In this document: positions 10,046 to 18,531 of the stretch, one piece after another | How the letters are laid out: every line of letters begins with the position of its first letter | How positions within the stretch are numbered: the first letter of the stretch is position 1 | Source: an uncultured Methanoregula sp. | GTDB lineage: Archaea > Halobacteriota > Methanomicrobia > Methanomicrobiales > Methanospirillaceae | Direction: 5' to 3' | DNA length: 64,000 bases | Assembly: GCF_963677065.1 (NCBI RefSeq) | Contig: NZ_OY781872.1 | Location: forward strand, 3,033,419 to 3,097,418 | Program-made: the position numbers and the translations under genes | Notes under the pieces: generated by a model | What the model saw: the letters and a program-made list of their open reading frames with translations, nothing else | Databases searched by the model: none | Told to the model about the DNA's origin: nothing

Positions 10046-11842
10046 ATGGCAATTTCTTTTCCTTCCGGCATCACGCCGACAAAACGGGTTCTCGTTATCG
10101 CAATAGTCGTGGGTATCATCGCCGGGATCGGTGCTCTTCTCTTTTTCGAGGGGCTGAAGATCGGAACTGCCTTTTTTATGGGGTATCTCCTGCACTGGGC
10201 ATATCCGCAGGAAGGACAGAGTATCGCAGAGATCAGCCAGTGGTCGGAGCCGAATTCTCTGGCGCTCCTGCTTCCGATCCTCATATTCGGGAGTCTTCTG
10301 ACCGGGATCCTGATCACCCGGTTTGCTCCCGAGGCTGAAGGCCACGGCACCGATGCAGCGATCCGGGCTTTCCATGGCGATGGCACAATCCGGAGAAGGG
10401 TTCCGCTCCTCAAGGCAGTTACTGCGATTCTCACGATCTCAACCGGGGGAAGCGCCGGAAGGGAAGGGCCGTCTGCCCAGATCTCCGCAGGTTTCGGGTC
10501 AATGGTTGCAGATATGCTGGGCCTTTCCCCCCGGGAGCGGAGGATTGCCCTGACAACGGGAATCGGAGCCGGCATAGGAACGATATTCAAGGCGCCTCTC
10601 GGTGGTGCGGTCCTTGCAGCGGAAGTTCTCTATACAAGGGACTTCGAAGCCGATGCCATTGTTCCGGCATTCCTTGCATCGGTGATCGGGTATGCGATTT
10701 TTGGTTTCTTCGAGGGCTACACCCCGATCTTCGCACTCGGTCCGCTTGTCTGGAATGTCTGGCAGATCCCCATGTTCCTCCTGCTCGGGATCCTGTGTGC
10801 TGCGTTCGGGCTCCTCTATATTTTTACCTTTTACTGGAGCCGCGACCAGTTCGCAGCAGCATTCAGGCGATACAATCTCCCGATGTACTTGAAACCGGTA
10901 TCCGGGGCAGTTCTTCTCGGGATCATTGTCATCGCACTTTCCCTTATATCCAAAGACGGGGAGATGCTTGGCCTCGCGAGCCTCGGGTCGAGTTACGGTT
11001 TTGACCAGCTCATGATCTATTCGATGGTACCGCTTGCCGTGCTCATCCTCCTGCCGTTTCTCAAGATTCTTGCAACCTCCTTAACCCTCGGCTCCGGGGG
11101 AAGCGGGGGTGTCTTTGCCCCGGGACTCACGATCGGGGCGGCAATCGGCGGGGCACTCGGCGTGACCCTGCACCTGCTGGCTCCTGCATATATTCCGATG
11201 GAAACGATCCCGGTTTTTGTGATTGTCGGTATGATCTCGCTCTTTGGATCGGTGGCAAATGCCCCCATCGCGGTATTGATCATGGTTGTCGAGATGGTCG
11301 GAAGTATTACAATCCTGGTACCGGCAATGGCAGCCGTTGGTATCTCGACCCTCATGAAAGGGGAGAAGACGATCTTCCGGGCACAGGTTCCGACAAAAGC
11401 GCAATCCAATGCCCATCGCGGGGAATATGAAAGGGAAACGCTCGAACGGATCCTGGTCCGGGATGCAATGACACCTCATGAGGCGCTCGTGACGCTTTCA
11501 TCGTCGGATGCATCGATCAAAATCCCGGATCTTATTGCTGCCACCGGTCACACAGGTTTTCCCGTAGTCGATGATGGCCGCCTGGTGGGGATTATCACGA
11601 ACCGGGATGCACGTACCCCCCATGTTGCCGGGGGATTGCACCCGAATGTACGGGATGCCATGACACCAGCACCGCTCGTCATTCACCCGGATGACTCCCT
11701 TGAAACGGCCCTTGAGATCATGGTCAGCCACGACTTCAACCATCTCCCTGTTGTGGAAAAAGAGTCGCCGGACCGGCTGATCGGGTTCCTGACGAGAACG
11801 GATATTCTCAGAACTTATGCCCGGACCAGACAACCGGTTTAA
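10046..11842 (+). CDS. CLC-family chloride channel/antiporter with C-terminal CBS pair
   Basis: A 598-residue membrane protein. The CLC signature G-S-A-G-R-E-G-P contains the gating glutamate (about residue 141), and the later G-S-G-G-S-G-G-V-F-A-P-G motif and a tyrosine-bearing region complete the ion path. Residues about 475-595 form two CBS domains (VRDAMTPHEALV... and VRDAMTPAPLVIHP...), which in this family bind adenine nucleotides and tune gating. It would move Cl- (possibly in exchange for H+) across the cytoplasmic membrane. Sequence alone does not separate channel from antiporter. Confidence 0.9.
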   Translation: MAISFPSGITPTKRVLVIAIVVGIIAGIGALLFFEGLKIGTAFFMGYLLHWAYPQEGQSIAEISQWSEPNSLALLLPILIFGSLLTGILITRFAPEAEGHGTDAAIRAFHGDGTIRRRVPLLKAVTAILTISTGGSAGREGPSAQISAGFGSMVADMLGLSPRERRIALTTGIGAGIGTIFKAPLGGAVLAAEVLYTRDFEADAIVPAFLASVIGYAIFGFFEGYTPIFALGPLVWNVWQIPMFLLLGILCAAFGLLYIFTFYWSRDQFAAAFRRYNLPMYLKPVSGAVLLGIIVIALSLISKDGEMLGLASLGSSYGFDQLMIYSMVPLAVLILLPFLKILATSLTLGSGGSGGVFAPGLTIGAAIGGALGVTLHLLAPAYIPMETIPVFVIVGMISLFGSVANAPIAVLIMVVEMVGSITILVPAMAAVGISTLMKGEKTIFRAQVPTKAQSNAHRGEYERETLERILVRDAMTPHEALVTLSSSDASIKIPDLIAATGHTGFPVVDDGRLVGIITNRDARTPHVAGGLHPNVRDAMTPAPLVIHPDDSLETALEIMVSHDFNHLPVVEKESPDRLIGFLTRTDILRTYARTRQPV

Positions 11843-11904
11843 GGTTATTCCTATACATCTGCGGGCTGAAAAAAAATCCAATATTATCTCAAAAAAGAAT
11901 GTTT

Positions 11905-13119
11905 TTATTTCCCTTCGTCGATGCACATGCCTTTGGCATCGTACCGGCAGTCCCCGGACCTGAAGAGCCAGTTCCGGTACACGATGGGGGTGATGATCGT
12001 TGTCAGCAGGCTCATGAGCACGAGCACAACATAGACACCCTGGTTGATGATTCCCGCTTCAAGCCCGATAAGGGCCACGATCATCGCCACTTCCCCCCGG
12101 GGCGCCATGCCGAACCCGACAATGAGCGCGTCCTTCCGGCACAGTCCCATGAGCCGGGCCGGTATTCCGCAGCCGATAACTTTGGTGACGATGGCAACTA
12201 CCGTGAGAACGATGAGGAACAGGGCGATTTCCGGTGTAACCGCTTTGATATCCGCCAGAATCCCGAGCGAGACAAAGAAGATGGAGGCAAAGATGATCTG
12301 GAGATATTCTGCCCCCTCCTTGAAATTCTTACTATGGACCAGCTGCACGCTCTCAAACGATACTCCGGCAATGAAGGCTCCGACAATGGCCGAGAGCCCG
12401 ACTGCTTCTGCACACATAGCATAGAGAAATGCCACCATCATCGCAAAGATGAAGATGAATTCAGGGAATTTTTTGCAGAACCCTGTCGCATCGAGCCTGC
12501 TGACATATTTGCTCACAACAAAAATACCAAACGCTCCCCCGATGACGATGAACGCAACGGCTTTGATGGCGACAATGGCAATCCCTCCGGCCGTGACGGT
12601 CCCGCTCACAACATCCGTGCTGATAGCAAGGGCGAGCAGGCTGAGGACATCGTCAATGACCGCTGCACCGATGATCGCTTTTGCGGCATCGGTCTGGAGT
12701 TTTCCCATCTCCCGGAGCACGTTTGCCGTGATGGCGATACTGGTCGCGGTCAGAGCAGTCCCGATAAAGATCGCACTTGCCGTGCTGAACCCGAAAACAA
12801 TAGAGATCCAGTACCCCCCGATCCATGGGATTATGACCCCCACCGCGGCTATCATACCGTTCCGTAATGAGAGAATTTCCCGGACATTGAACTCAAGGCC
12901 GATGACAAAGAGCAGGATCACGGCGCCCAGATGGGCAAGGCCCCGGACAAAATCCGTGTACGTGATGAGACCCAGGGCACTCGGGCCGACCAGGAGACCC
13001 ACGAGAATGAGCCCGATGACTGCCGACTGGTTGATACGTGAAGCTATGAGGTATCCCCCGAGCGCAACGAACAGGAGCAGGCTCATCTGGAATTCAGGGG
13101 AGGTGAAGAGGTTATCCAT
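11905..13119 (-). CDS. CPA2-type cation/H+ antiporter
   Basis: A 404-residue integral membrane protein with about 12 hydrophobic segments, resembling Kef/NapA-type monovalent cation:proton antiporters. Diagnostic features are the G-L-L-V-G-P-S-A-L-G segment near the N-terminus, the F-x-I-G-L-E-F motif, and the I-I-G-A-A-V-I-D-D-V segment with the two adjacent aspartates used for ion exchange. A later A-P-R-G-E-V-A segment is also characteristic. There is no C-terminal TrkA-N domain, so it is not full-length KefB/C. The ATG at 13119 begins the usual MDNLF-type start; the frame continues open upstream but is not family-like. Na+ versus K+ preference cannot be read. Confidence 0.88.
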   Translation of the reverse strand: MDNLFTSPEFQMSLLLFVALGGYLIASRINQSAVIGLILVGLLVGPSALGLITYTDFVRGLAHLGAVILLFVIGLEFNVREILSLRNGMIAAVGVIIPWIGGYWISIVFGFSTASAIFIGTALTATSIAITANVLREMGKLQTDAAKAIIGAAVIDDVLSLLALAISTDVVSGTVTAGGIAIVAIKAVAFIVIGGAFGIFVVSKYVSRLDATGFCKKFPEFIFIFAMMVAFLYAMCAEAVGLSAIVGAFIAGVSFESVQLVHSKNFKEGAEYLQIIFASIFFVSLGILADIKAVTPEIALFLIVLTVVAIVTKVIGCGIPARLMGLCRKDALIVGFGMAPRGEVAMIVALIGLEAGIINQGVYVVLVLMSLLTTIITPIVYRNWLFRSGDCRYDAKGMCIDEGK

Positions 13120-13592
13120 CGGAAATAACTTGGATCGGGGGGTAAAAACCTTTTCCGGTGTTTTCTGATAACCAACGGTCTGTCGCAGATAAGGCGCGAT
13201 GAAAAAATACGCTTTATACGGGCCCGGATTCACCTTTTTGGATCTCATGGTCTCCCAGAAAACCGTGGAAATCAGCCGGTTTCTGTTCGCGTGGAGAATA
13301 CGCCCGCATATTCCCCCGTTTGTCCAAAAACGGCTGAAATGCACCTCGTAGAATGACCATTATCTGCGTTCCAGCATGGGTCTTTCCGGGCATGCAGGTT
13401 CCTCAATTTGGACTAAGAAACCCCACCAGAACGCGAATACGAAGCCCGGTTTTTCCGGGGTTAATTTTTGTCTTTTTAAAAAGATCAATCCCCGATAAAC
13501 CAGTTGTGTATTCAAATTATTCATATTCGTAACTTTTAATATAAAATCAAAATTTTTTTATAATATTTGATGCTACTTAGATCGAAATTCGT
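13120..13592. promoter_or_regulatory. Divergent intergenic region with repeat copy and TATA-like sites
   Basis: About 470 bases without a convincing gene, between the antiporter (minus) and the ABC transporter operon (plus). It holds copy 1 of the 23-bp direct repeat (13413-13435) and an A+T-rich block. TTTTAATATAAAA at 13534-13546 has 5-base inverted arms, and a TATAATATT run lies at about 13559-13567. Either could be the TATA element for the operon that starts at 13593; the nearer one would give a very short leader. Confidence 0.45.
13413..13435 (+). repeat. 23-bp direct repeat, copy 1
   Basis: This 23-base stretch, beginning CTAAGAAACCCC and ending AGAACGCG, is identical to 18472-18494. 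Similarity continues more weakly for about 25 bases downstream in both copies, including a TTTTTCCGGG core. The two copies are in the same orientation and enclose the ABC transporter, methyltransferase and FmdE genes. Confidence 0.9.
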
Positions 13593-14750
13593 ATGAAAAA
13601 ACATAGTGCAATAACCCTGGCATTAACGGCAATTCTCGCAGTCCTCATCGTTTCCGCGGGATGCACAGCACAGAGCAATCCCCAGAATACCGGGCAGATC
13701 CCGGCCCAAAGTACCATCCAGACAGACCACGGGAAGATTGCCGTTGTCGATATGGCAAACCGGACGGTTGAAGTGAAAAAAGATCCACAGAGGGTTATCG
13801 GTGTCGGGGCGGGTGCCCTGAGAATGATCTGCTATCTCCAGGCAGCCGACCGGGTTGTCGGGGTCGATGATCGGGAGCAGAAAAAGTACAATGTATCCGG
13901 GTTCGGCATGCCCTCCGGGATCGACAAGCCCTATGATCTCGCAAATCCGGGCCTTGCGGGAAAACCATTCATTGGAGGGAAGACCGGCGACCCGGAGCTG
14001 ATCGCGGCACAGAATCCGGATGTCGTCTTCTTCACGTTCACAACCGGTAAGGACGCCCAGACATTGCAGGAAAAAAGCGGCCGGCCGGTTGTCGCGCTGA
14101 CAACCGGGGATCTCGGGAAGAACAAGGATACATTCTACCAGTCGCTCGGGCTGATGGCAGCGATCCTGGGAAAGGAAGAGCGTGCAAGAGCGGTCACAAC
14201 ATATATTGATGCAACAATCGCCGACCTGAACACGAGGACAAAGGATATCCCCGCAGAAAAGCGCCCGAACGTGTATGTCGGGGGCATTGCCTACAATGGT
14301 GCGCACGGTTTCCTCTCGACCGACCCCGGCTACTCCCCGCTCCTGATGGTAAACGGCAACAATGTGGCTGCATCGGCAGGCACGAACGGCCAGATGATGA
14401 TCGACAAGGAAAAACTCCTGGAATGGAACCCCGATATCATCTTTGTCGATGAAGCGAGCTATGCACTCGTCACCGAGGACTTCAAAGACCCGGTCTACCA
14501 GTCGCTGACGGCAGTAAAAACGGGGCGTGTGTACGGGGTGATGCCCTACAACTGGTACGCCAACAACTACGACACGGTACTTGCGGATGCGTATTACATA
14601 GGCAAGGTTCTCTACCCCGCGCAGTTTGCCGATGTGGATCCCGCACAAAAAGCCGATGAGATCTACACGATGCTTGACGGAAAACCGGTGTACAGCGATA
14701 TGAAAACGCTCTTTGGCGGCTTTGTACCGTTCCCGACACTGGTGAAATGA
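13593..14750 (+). CDS. ABC transporter substrate-binding lipoprotein (Fe-chelate/cobalamin type)
   Basis: A 385-residue secreted lipoprotein: a basic N-terminus, a hydrophobic core and a lipobox-like V-S-A-G-C ending at about residue 24, then a Q/N/T-rich linker. The mature part is a periplasmic-binding fold of the BtuF/FhuD class (V-D-M-A-N-R-T-V-E-V-K-K-D-P-x-R-V-I near the start; N-P-D-V-V-F-F and N-P-D-I-I-F-V-D motifs). It should capture a metal chelate or corrinoid for the permease and ATPase encoded downstream. The ligand cannot be told from sequence. It heads an operon with a methyltransferase, a FecCD permease and an ATPase. Confidence 0.9.
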   Translation: MKKHSAITLALTAILAVLIVSAGCTAQSNPQNTGQIPAQSTIQTDHGKIAVVDMANRTVEVKKDPQRVIGVGAGALRMICYLQAADRVVGVDDREQKKYNVSGFGMPSGIDKPYDLANPGLAGKPFIGGKTGDPELIAAQNPDVVFFTFTTGKDAQTLQEKSGRPVVALTTGDLGKNKDTFYQSLGLMAAILGKEERARAVTTYIDATIADLNTRTKDIPAEKRPNVYVGGIAYNGAHGFLSTDPGYSPLLMVNGNNVAASAGTNGQMMIDKEKLLEWNPDIIFVDEASYALVTEDFKDPVYQSLTAVKTGRVYGVMPYNWYANNYDTVLADAYYIGKVLYPAQFADVDPAQKADEIYTMLDGKPVYSDMKTLFGGFVPFPTLVK

Positions 14751-14760
14751 GGATGCGGCG

Positions 14761-15807
14761 ATGTGCGACGATACGACCGAGGTTTTTGATCTTTCTGCGG
14801 TTCCGGCGGCACCTACAACCAACCCCCTCGCATTTCTCGATACGGCACTTGCGGGAATACAGCAGTACTATGCGGTGACAACCGCACTGGATCTCGGGCT
14901 TTTCGACCTCCTCCGGGAGCCAAAGACCGGAAAGGAATGTGCCGCTCTCCTGGGTTGCAGGGCAGATCTTTTGGATCTTCTCTGCGAAAGCCTTCTTTCA
15001 ATCAATCTTCTTGAAAAGGAGGGGGTGGGCTTCAGAACAAGTGAAACTGCCCGCACGTACCTTGTCAGGCACTCCCCGTTCTGCCAGCACCATGCAATTG
15101 CATTCCAGCGCCGTCTCGCCGGGCTCTGGGCGGATCTTCCCCTGATCCTGAAAGAGGGGCCGGTCACCTATGACCGTTCAGAGATGTTCCGTGACGTCAT
15201 CATCCCATCGATGGCAGAGAGCTGCCGGTGCGGGCTCCTCCAGGACGTGACCGGGAAGATCGCTGCACTTCCCGGGTTTCCTGCAGCAAAGAGACTGCTT
15301 GATCTCGGCGGGGGACACGGGCTCTATGCAATTGCACTCTGCCAGAAAAACCCGCATCTCGAAGCAACGGTATTCGATCTGCCTCCCGTCCTTGATGCAA
15401 CAAGCAGTTTCATCGCACGATACGGGGCTGACCGGGTCAATGTTCTTCCGGGAGATTTCTTCTGCGATCCTATCGGGAGCGGGTATGATATCATCTTCTC
15501 GTCCTCAAACCCCGGCGGAAAAGTTCCGGCGCTCATCCCGAAGATTGCTTCTGCACTGAACACCGGGGGACTGTTCATCAACAAACAGGCAGTTGACAGC
15601 GGAGATGCCGACCCGTGGTTCAGTCTCGAATGGAACCTCTGGACCTTTGCAGGTGTGCAGAAACAGGCGGCACGGTACGTATTTTCGAACAGCGTACCGC
15701 TGGATGAGTATAACCGGCTGCTGACAGATTGCGGGTTTGTCATCCGCACGACAATACCTATCGATGCACAATCGGTCATGACCGTTGCCGAGAAGGTGAA
15801 GTCATGA
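14761..15807 (+). CDS. SAM-dependent methyltransferase embedded in the ABC transporter operon
   Basis: A 348-residue class I methyltransferase with an N-terminal helical/winged-helix dimerisation domain (about residues 25-110) and a Rossmann domain. Motif I is L-L-D-L-G-G-G-H-G-L (about residues 180-189), followed by V-F-D-L-P-P-V. Layout is that of plant/bacterial O-methyltransferases. The region that normally carries the catalytic His (H-x-W-x-D) reads S-S-S-N-P-G-G-K-V, so the usual base is absent. It lies 10 bases after the binding-protein gene and 29 before the permease gene, hence in the operon. A role in modifying the imported chelate or its ligand is a reasonable inference, with no direct evidence. 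Confidence 0.85.
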   Translation: MCDDTTEVFDLSAVPAAPTTNPLAFLDTALAGIQQYYAVTTALDLGLFDLLREPKTGKECAALLGCRADLLDLLCESLLSINLLEKEGVGFRTSETARTYLVRHSPFCQHHAIAFQRRLAGLWADLPLILKEGPVTYDRSEMFRDVIIPSMAESCRCGLLQDVTGKIAALPGFPAAKRLLDLGGGHGLYAIALCQKNPHLEATVFDLPPVLDATSSFIARYGADRVNVLPGDFFCDPIGSGYDIIFSSSNPGGKVPALIPKIASALNTGGLFINKQAVDSGDADPWFSLEWNLWTFAGVQKQAARYVFSNSVPLDEYNRLLTDCGFVIRTTIPIDAQSVMTVAEKVKS

Positions 15808-15836
15808 TCCTCTGGCAACCGGTGCGGGTGTGAAGC

Positions 15837-16910
15837 ATGCATCTTGACATCAGCACGGTGAAGGAGCCCGGCGCGTACTCAGGCTACATCCAAAAAAAGA
15901 TCCTATTCCTCGGCACATGTACAGCTGCCCTGGTCCTTCTCGCCTTCATTTCCGTCGGGGTGGGAAGTGTGATGATACCTTTTCCCGAGGTAGTCCAGAC
16001 ACTTGTATATCATTCCTCCGGGAACGCCGATATGATCATCTGGAACATCCGGCTTCCCCGGGTTCTTGCAGCCATAGCCTGCGGGATCGGGCTTGCAGCG
16101 GCAGGAGTTGTGATGCAGTCCGTCCTGCGCAACCCGCTCAGTTCCCCGTATACCCTGGGGGTCTCACAGGCAGCGGCATTCGGTGCGGCAGTTGCCATCA
16201 CAATGTTCGGGGCCGGTACTCTCGGGCGCCTCATCTCGGATGCGATTGTGGTCAGCAACCCATACCTTGTCACAATCTGTGCATTCCTGTCATCCCTGGG
16301 GGCAACGCTGGCAATTCTTCTTGTGGCAAAATACCGTAGCACATCTCCCGAGGTGATGATCCTTGTCGGTGTTGCGCTTGCAGCCCTGTTCACGGCCGGG
16401 ACAACATTCCTCCAGTACTTCTCCAGTGCTGAACAGATCGCTGCGATTGTCTTCTGGACGTTCGGGGATGTCGGCAGGGCAACCTGGAGCGATCTCGCAA
16501 TCATCGTTGCCGTTATCACTCCCTGCCTGGTTTATTTCATGATCCGGCGCTGGGATTACAATGCCCTCGATAGTGGCGATGAGACGGCAAAGAGCCTTGG
16601 CGTCAATGCGGAATGCGTAAGGACGGTATCGATGCTCCTCGCCTCCCTGATTGCAGCAGTCGTGGTATCGTTCCTCGGTATCATCGGATTCATAGGTCTT
16701 GTCAGCCCGCACATGGTACGGCGGATCATCGGTGACGACCAGCGGTACCTCCTGCCGGGCTCCTGTATCGCAGGGGGAATCATCCTGCTCGGTGCCGATA
16801 CCGTGGCACGCATCATCATTGCACCGGCAGTGCTCCCGGCAGGTGTGCTGACTGCATTTCTCGGTGCACCGCTCTTCCTCTGGCTGCTGGTACGGGGGAA
16901 CCCGTCATGA
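15837..16910 (+). CDS. FecCD-family ABC transporter permease
   Basis: A 357-residue integral membrane protein of the BtuC/FecCD family with about ten hydrophobic segments. Family motifs seen are I-R-L-P-R-V-L-A-A, G-x-x-M-Q-S-V-L-R-N-P-L, the late L-G-I-I-G-F-I-G-L-V-S-P-H-M-V-R (coupling region), and a final L-P-A-G-V-L-T-A-F-L-G-A-P-L-F segment. It forms the channel of the importer whose binding protein is at 13593 and ATPase at 16907. Stop and next start overlap as ATGA. Confidence 0.93.
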   Translation: MHLDISTVKEPGAYSGYIQKKILFLGTCTAALVLLAFISVGVGSVMIPFPEVVQTLVYHSSGNADMIIWNIRLPRVLAAIACGIGLAAAGVVMQSVLRNPLSSPYTLGVSQAAAFGAAVAITMFGAGTLGRLISDAIVVSNPYLVTICAFLSSLGATLAILLVAKYRSTSPEVMILVGVALAALFTAGTTFLQYFSSAEQIAAIVFWTFGDVGRATWSDLAIIVAVITPCLVYFMIRRWDYNALDSGDETAKSLGVNAECVRTVSMLLASLIAAVVVSFLGIIGFIGLVSPHMVRRIIGDDQRYLLPGSCIAGGIILLGADTVARIIIAPAVLPAGVLTAFLGAPLFLWLLVRGNPS

Positions 16911-17719
16911 TCCTGAGCGTGCAGGACCTCTCGTTCCGGTACAACAGCCATCCGGTTCTCCAGGATGTCCGCTGCGAGGCCCGCCCGGATGAGATCGTCG
17001 CAATCCTCGGACCGAACGGAGCGGGTAAGACCACCCTCCTGCGGTGCATGAATGCAATGCTCCGGCCCAGGACCGGTACGGTCATGCTCGGCAAGCAGGA
17101 TCTGCTTCAGGCATCCCGGATGGAGATCGCCCGGGCGATTGCCCATGTCCCGCAGCACACCGAGCCTCCCCGGGTAACCGCTTTCGATGCGATCCTGCTC
17201 GGCCGCCGCCCGTGGATTGGAATGGATGTGGGCAGAGATGACATCTTAAAAGTCCAGGCAATTATCGAACAGCTCGATCTTTCCGGTCTTGCACTCCGGC
17301 ACGTGGATGCCATGAGCGGCGGGGAACTCCAGAAGATCGTCATCGCCCGTGCGCTCGTGCAGGAGCCCCGCGTCCTGCTGCTCGATGAACCTACGAGCAG
17401 CCTGGACCTGAAAAACCAGCACGCGATCATGCAGTTCATAGGGAAAATTGTCCGTACCCATCATCTCACAGCCCTGATGACCATGCACGATCTCAATCTC
17501 GCATTGCACTATGCAGATCGTTTTGTCCTGCTGAAAGGAGGGACCGTCTTCGCTGCCGGGGCAGAGGACGTGATCACGCCGGAACTGATCGAAGAGGTGT
17601 ACGGAGTACCGGTAGCAATCCGGCGCTGGGGCGGGAGGAATGTGGTTGTTCCGCACGCGGATTCGGATGACTCCATGGAGTTGCCAGGAGCTTCCAGAAG
17701 GACGGTGATAAGTATGTGA
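16907..17719 (+). CDS. ABC transporter ATP-binding protein (FecE/BtuD type)
   Basis: A 270-residue ATPase. Walker A is G-P-N-G-A-G-K-T-T, the ABC signature is M-S-G-G-E, Walker B is V-L-L-L-D-E-P-T-S-S-L-D, and the switch His is present in T-M-H-D-L-N. It energises the FecCD-type importer. Translation is coupled to the permease by an ATGA overlap. A C-terminal extension of about 15 residues is charged and has no clear motif. Confidence 0.93.
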   Translation: MILSVQDLSFRYNSHPVLQDVRCEARPDEIVAILGPNGAGKTTLLRCMNAMLRPRTGTVMLGKQDLLQASRMEIARAIAHVPQHTEPPRVTAFDAILLGRRPWIGMDVGRDDILKVQAIIEQLDLSGLALRHVDAMSGGELQKIVIARALVQEPRVLLLDEPTSSLDLKNQHAIMQFIGKIVRTHHLTALMTMHDLNLALHYADRFVLLKGGTVFAAGAEDVITPELIEEVYGVPVAIRRWGGRNVVVPHADSDDSMELPGASRRTVISM

Positions 17720-17766
17720 AACATCCGGAATAAAGAAAAAACGACAAAATTGCCTCAAAAAAATTC

Positions 17767-17776
17767 AATATATTTT
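17767..17776 (+). promoter_or_regulatory. TATA-like promoter element before the FmdE gene
   Basis: AATATATTTT in an A+T-rich block 65 bases upstream of the FmdE-family start. It resembles an archaeal TATA box, so the FmdE gene may have its own promoter as well as read-through from the ABC operon. Confidence 0.35.
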
Positions 17777-17840
17777 GCACGTCTTTTCCTGATGGAAAAA
17801 CAGGAAAATTTTTCAAAAAAGTGATGAGACAGATGATCCT

Positions 17841-18455
17841 ATGACCCAGTTGATAAAATCCTATAATGAAGCCGTAGCATTCCACGGGCATGCCTGCCCG
17901 GGGCTTGCACTGGGCTACCGTGCCGCAGAGTATGCAATGGATGCCCTCAGGGCCGGCCGCTCCGATGACGAAGAACTTGTCTGTATTGTCGAGAACGATG
18001 CCTGCGGGGTCGATGCGATCCAGCTGGTGGCGGGTTGTTCGGTAGGTAAAGGGAACCTGATCCTGCAGGATTTCGGGAAACATGCCTACACGTTTATTGA
18101 CCGGAAATACAACCGGGCTATCCGCCTTAGCCAGAGACCGGAACCGGTTGTACAGCGCATCGACCCGGCGGTATCAGCCCTGAGAGAGAAAGTGATGGGA
18201 AAGACGGCAACACCCGATGAGCACAAAGAGTTCCACGAACGGCAGGCCGAAGTCATCGACACGATCCTGAAGATGCCTGTTGAGGAGCTCTTCATTATCA
18301 GAGAAGTGAAGCCGGAGATTCCGGTCAGGGCAAAGATCTTCGCGTCCGTCCCGTGCGCAGGATGCGGCGAGATGATTGCCGAGCACCGGGCCCGGGTCCG
18401 GGACGGGAAGTTCGTCTGCATCCCCTGTGCCGGGGAATACGGCCGGGGATGGTAA
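17841..18455 (+). CDS. FmdE-family protein with C-terminal zinc-finger-like tail
   Basis: A 204-residue protein of the FmdE family, named after a gene beside molybdenum formylmethanofuran dehydrogenase but with no settled function. The N-terminal metal-binding signature F-H-G-H-A-C-P-G-L-A-L-G-Y-R (about residues 13-26) and the E-N-D-A-C-G-V-D-A-I-Q motif (about residue 50) are intact. The C-terminus has C-A-G-C-G-E...C-I-P-C, a four-cysteine zinc ribbon also seen in family members. It follows a chelate-type ABC operon by about 120 bases on the same strand. No Fwd/Fmd catalytic genes are in the window, so a metal-handling role with the transporter fits better than a role in the dehydrogenase. 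Confidence 0.85.
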   Translation: MTQLIKSYNEAVAFHGHACPGLALGYRAAEYAMDALRAGRSDDEELVCIVENDACGVDAIQLVAGCSVGKGNLILQDFGKHAYTFIDRKYNRAIRLSQRPEPVVQRIDPAVSALREKVMGKTATPDEHKEFHERQAEVIDTILKMPVEELFIIREVKPEIPVRAKIFASVPCAGCGEMIAEHRARVRDGKFVCIPCAGEYGRGW

Positions 18456-18471
18456 AGGAACACTAAATGGG

Positions 18472-18494
18472 CTAAGAAACCCCACCAGAACGCG
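18472..18494 (+). repeat. 23-bp direct repeat, copy 2
   Basis: Identical over 23 bases to 13413-13435, in the same orientation, placed 17 bases after the FmdE stop. A weaker similarity continues downstream as in copy 1. Confidence 0.9.
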
Positions 18495-18531
18495 GATATG
18501 AACATCTTTTTTTCCGGGAGTAAAGAAAAAG

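Noticed and set aside
11899..12867. Long plus-strand frame opposite the cation/H+ antiporter
   Set aside because: Its composition (rich in D, H, R, P) is typical of an antisense shadow; the minus-strand gene has clear motifs.
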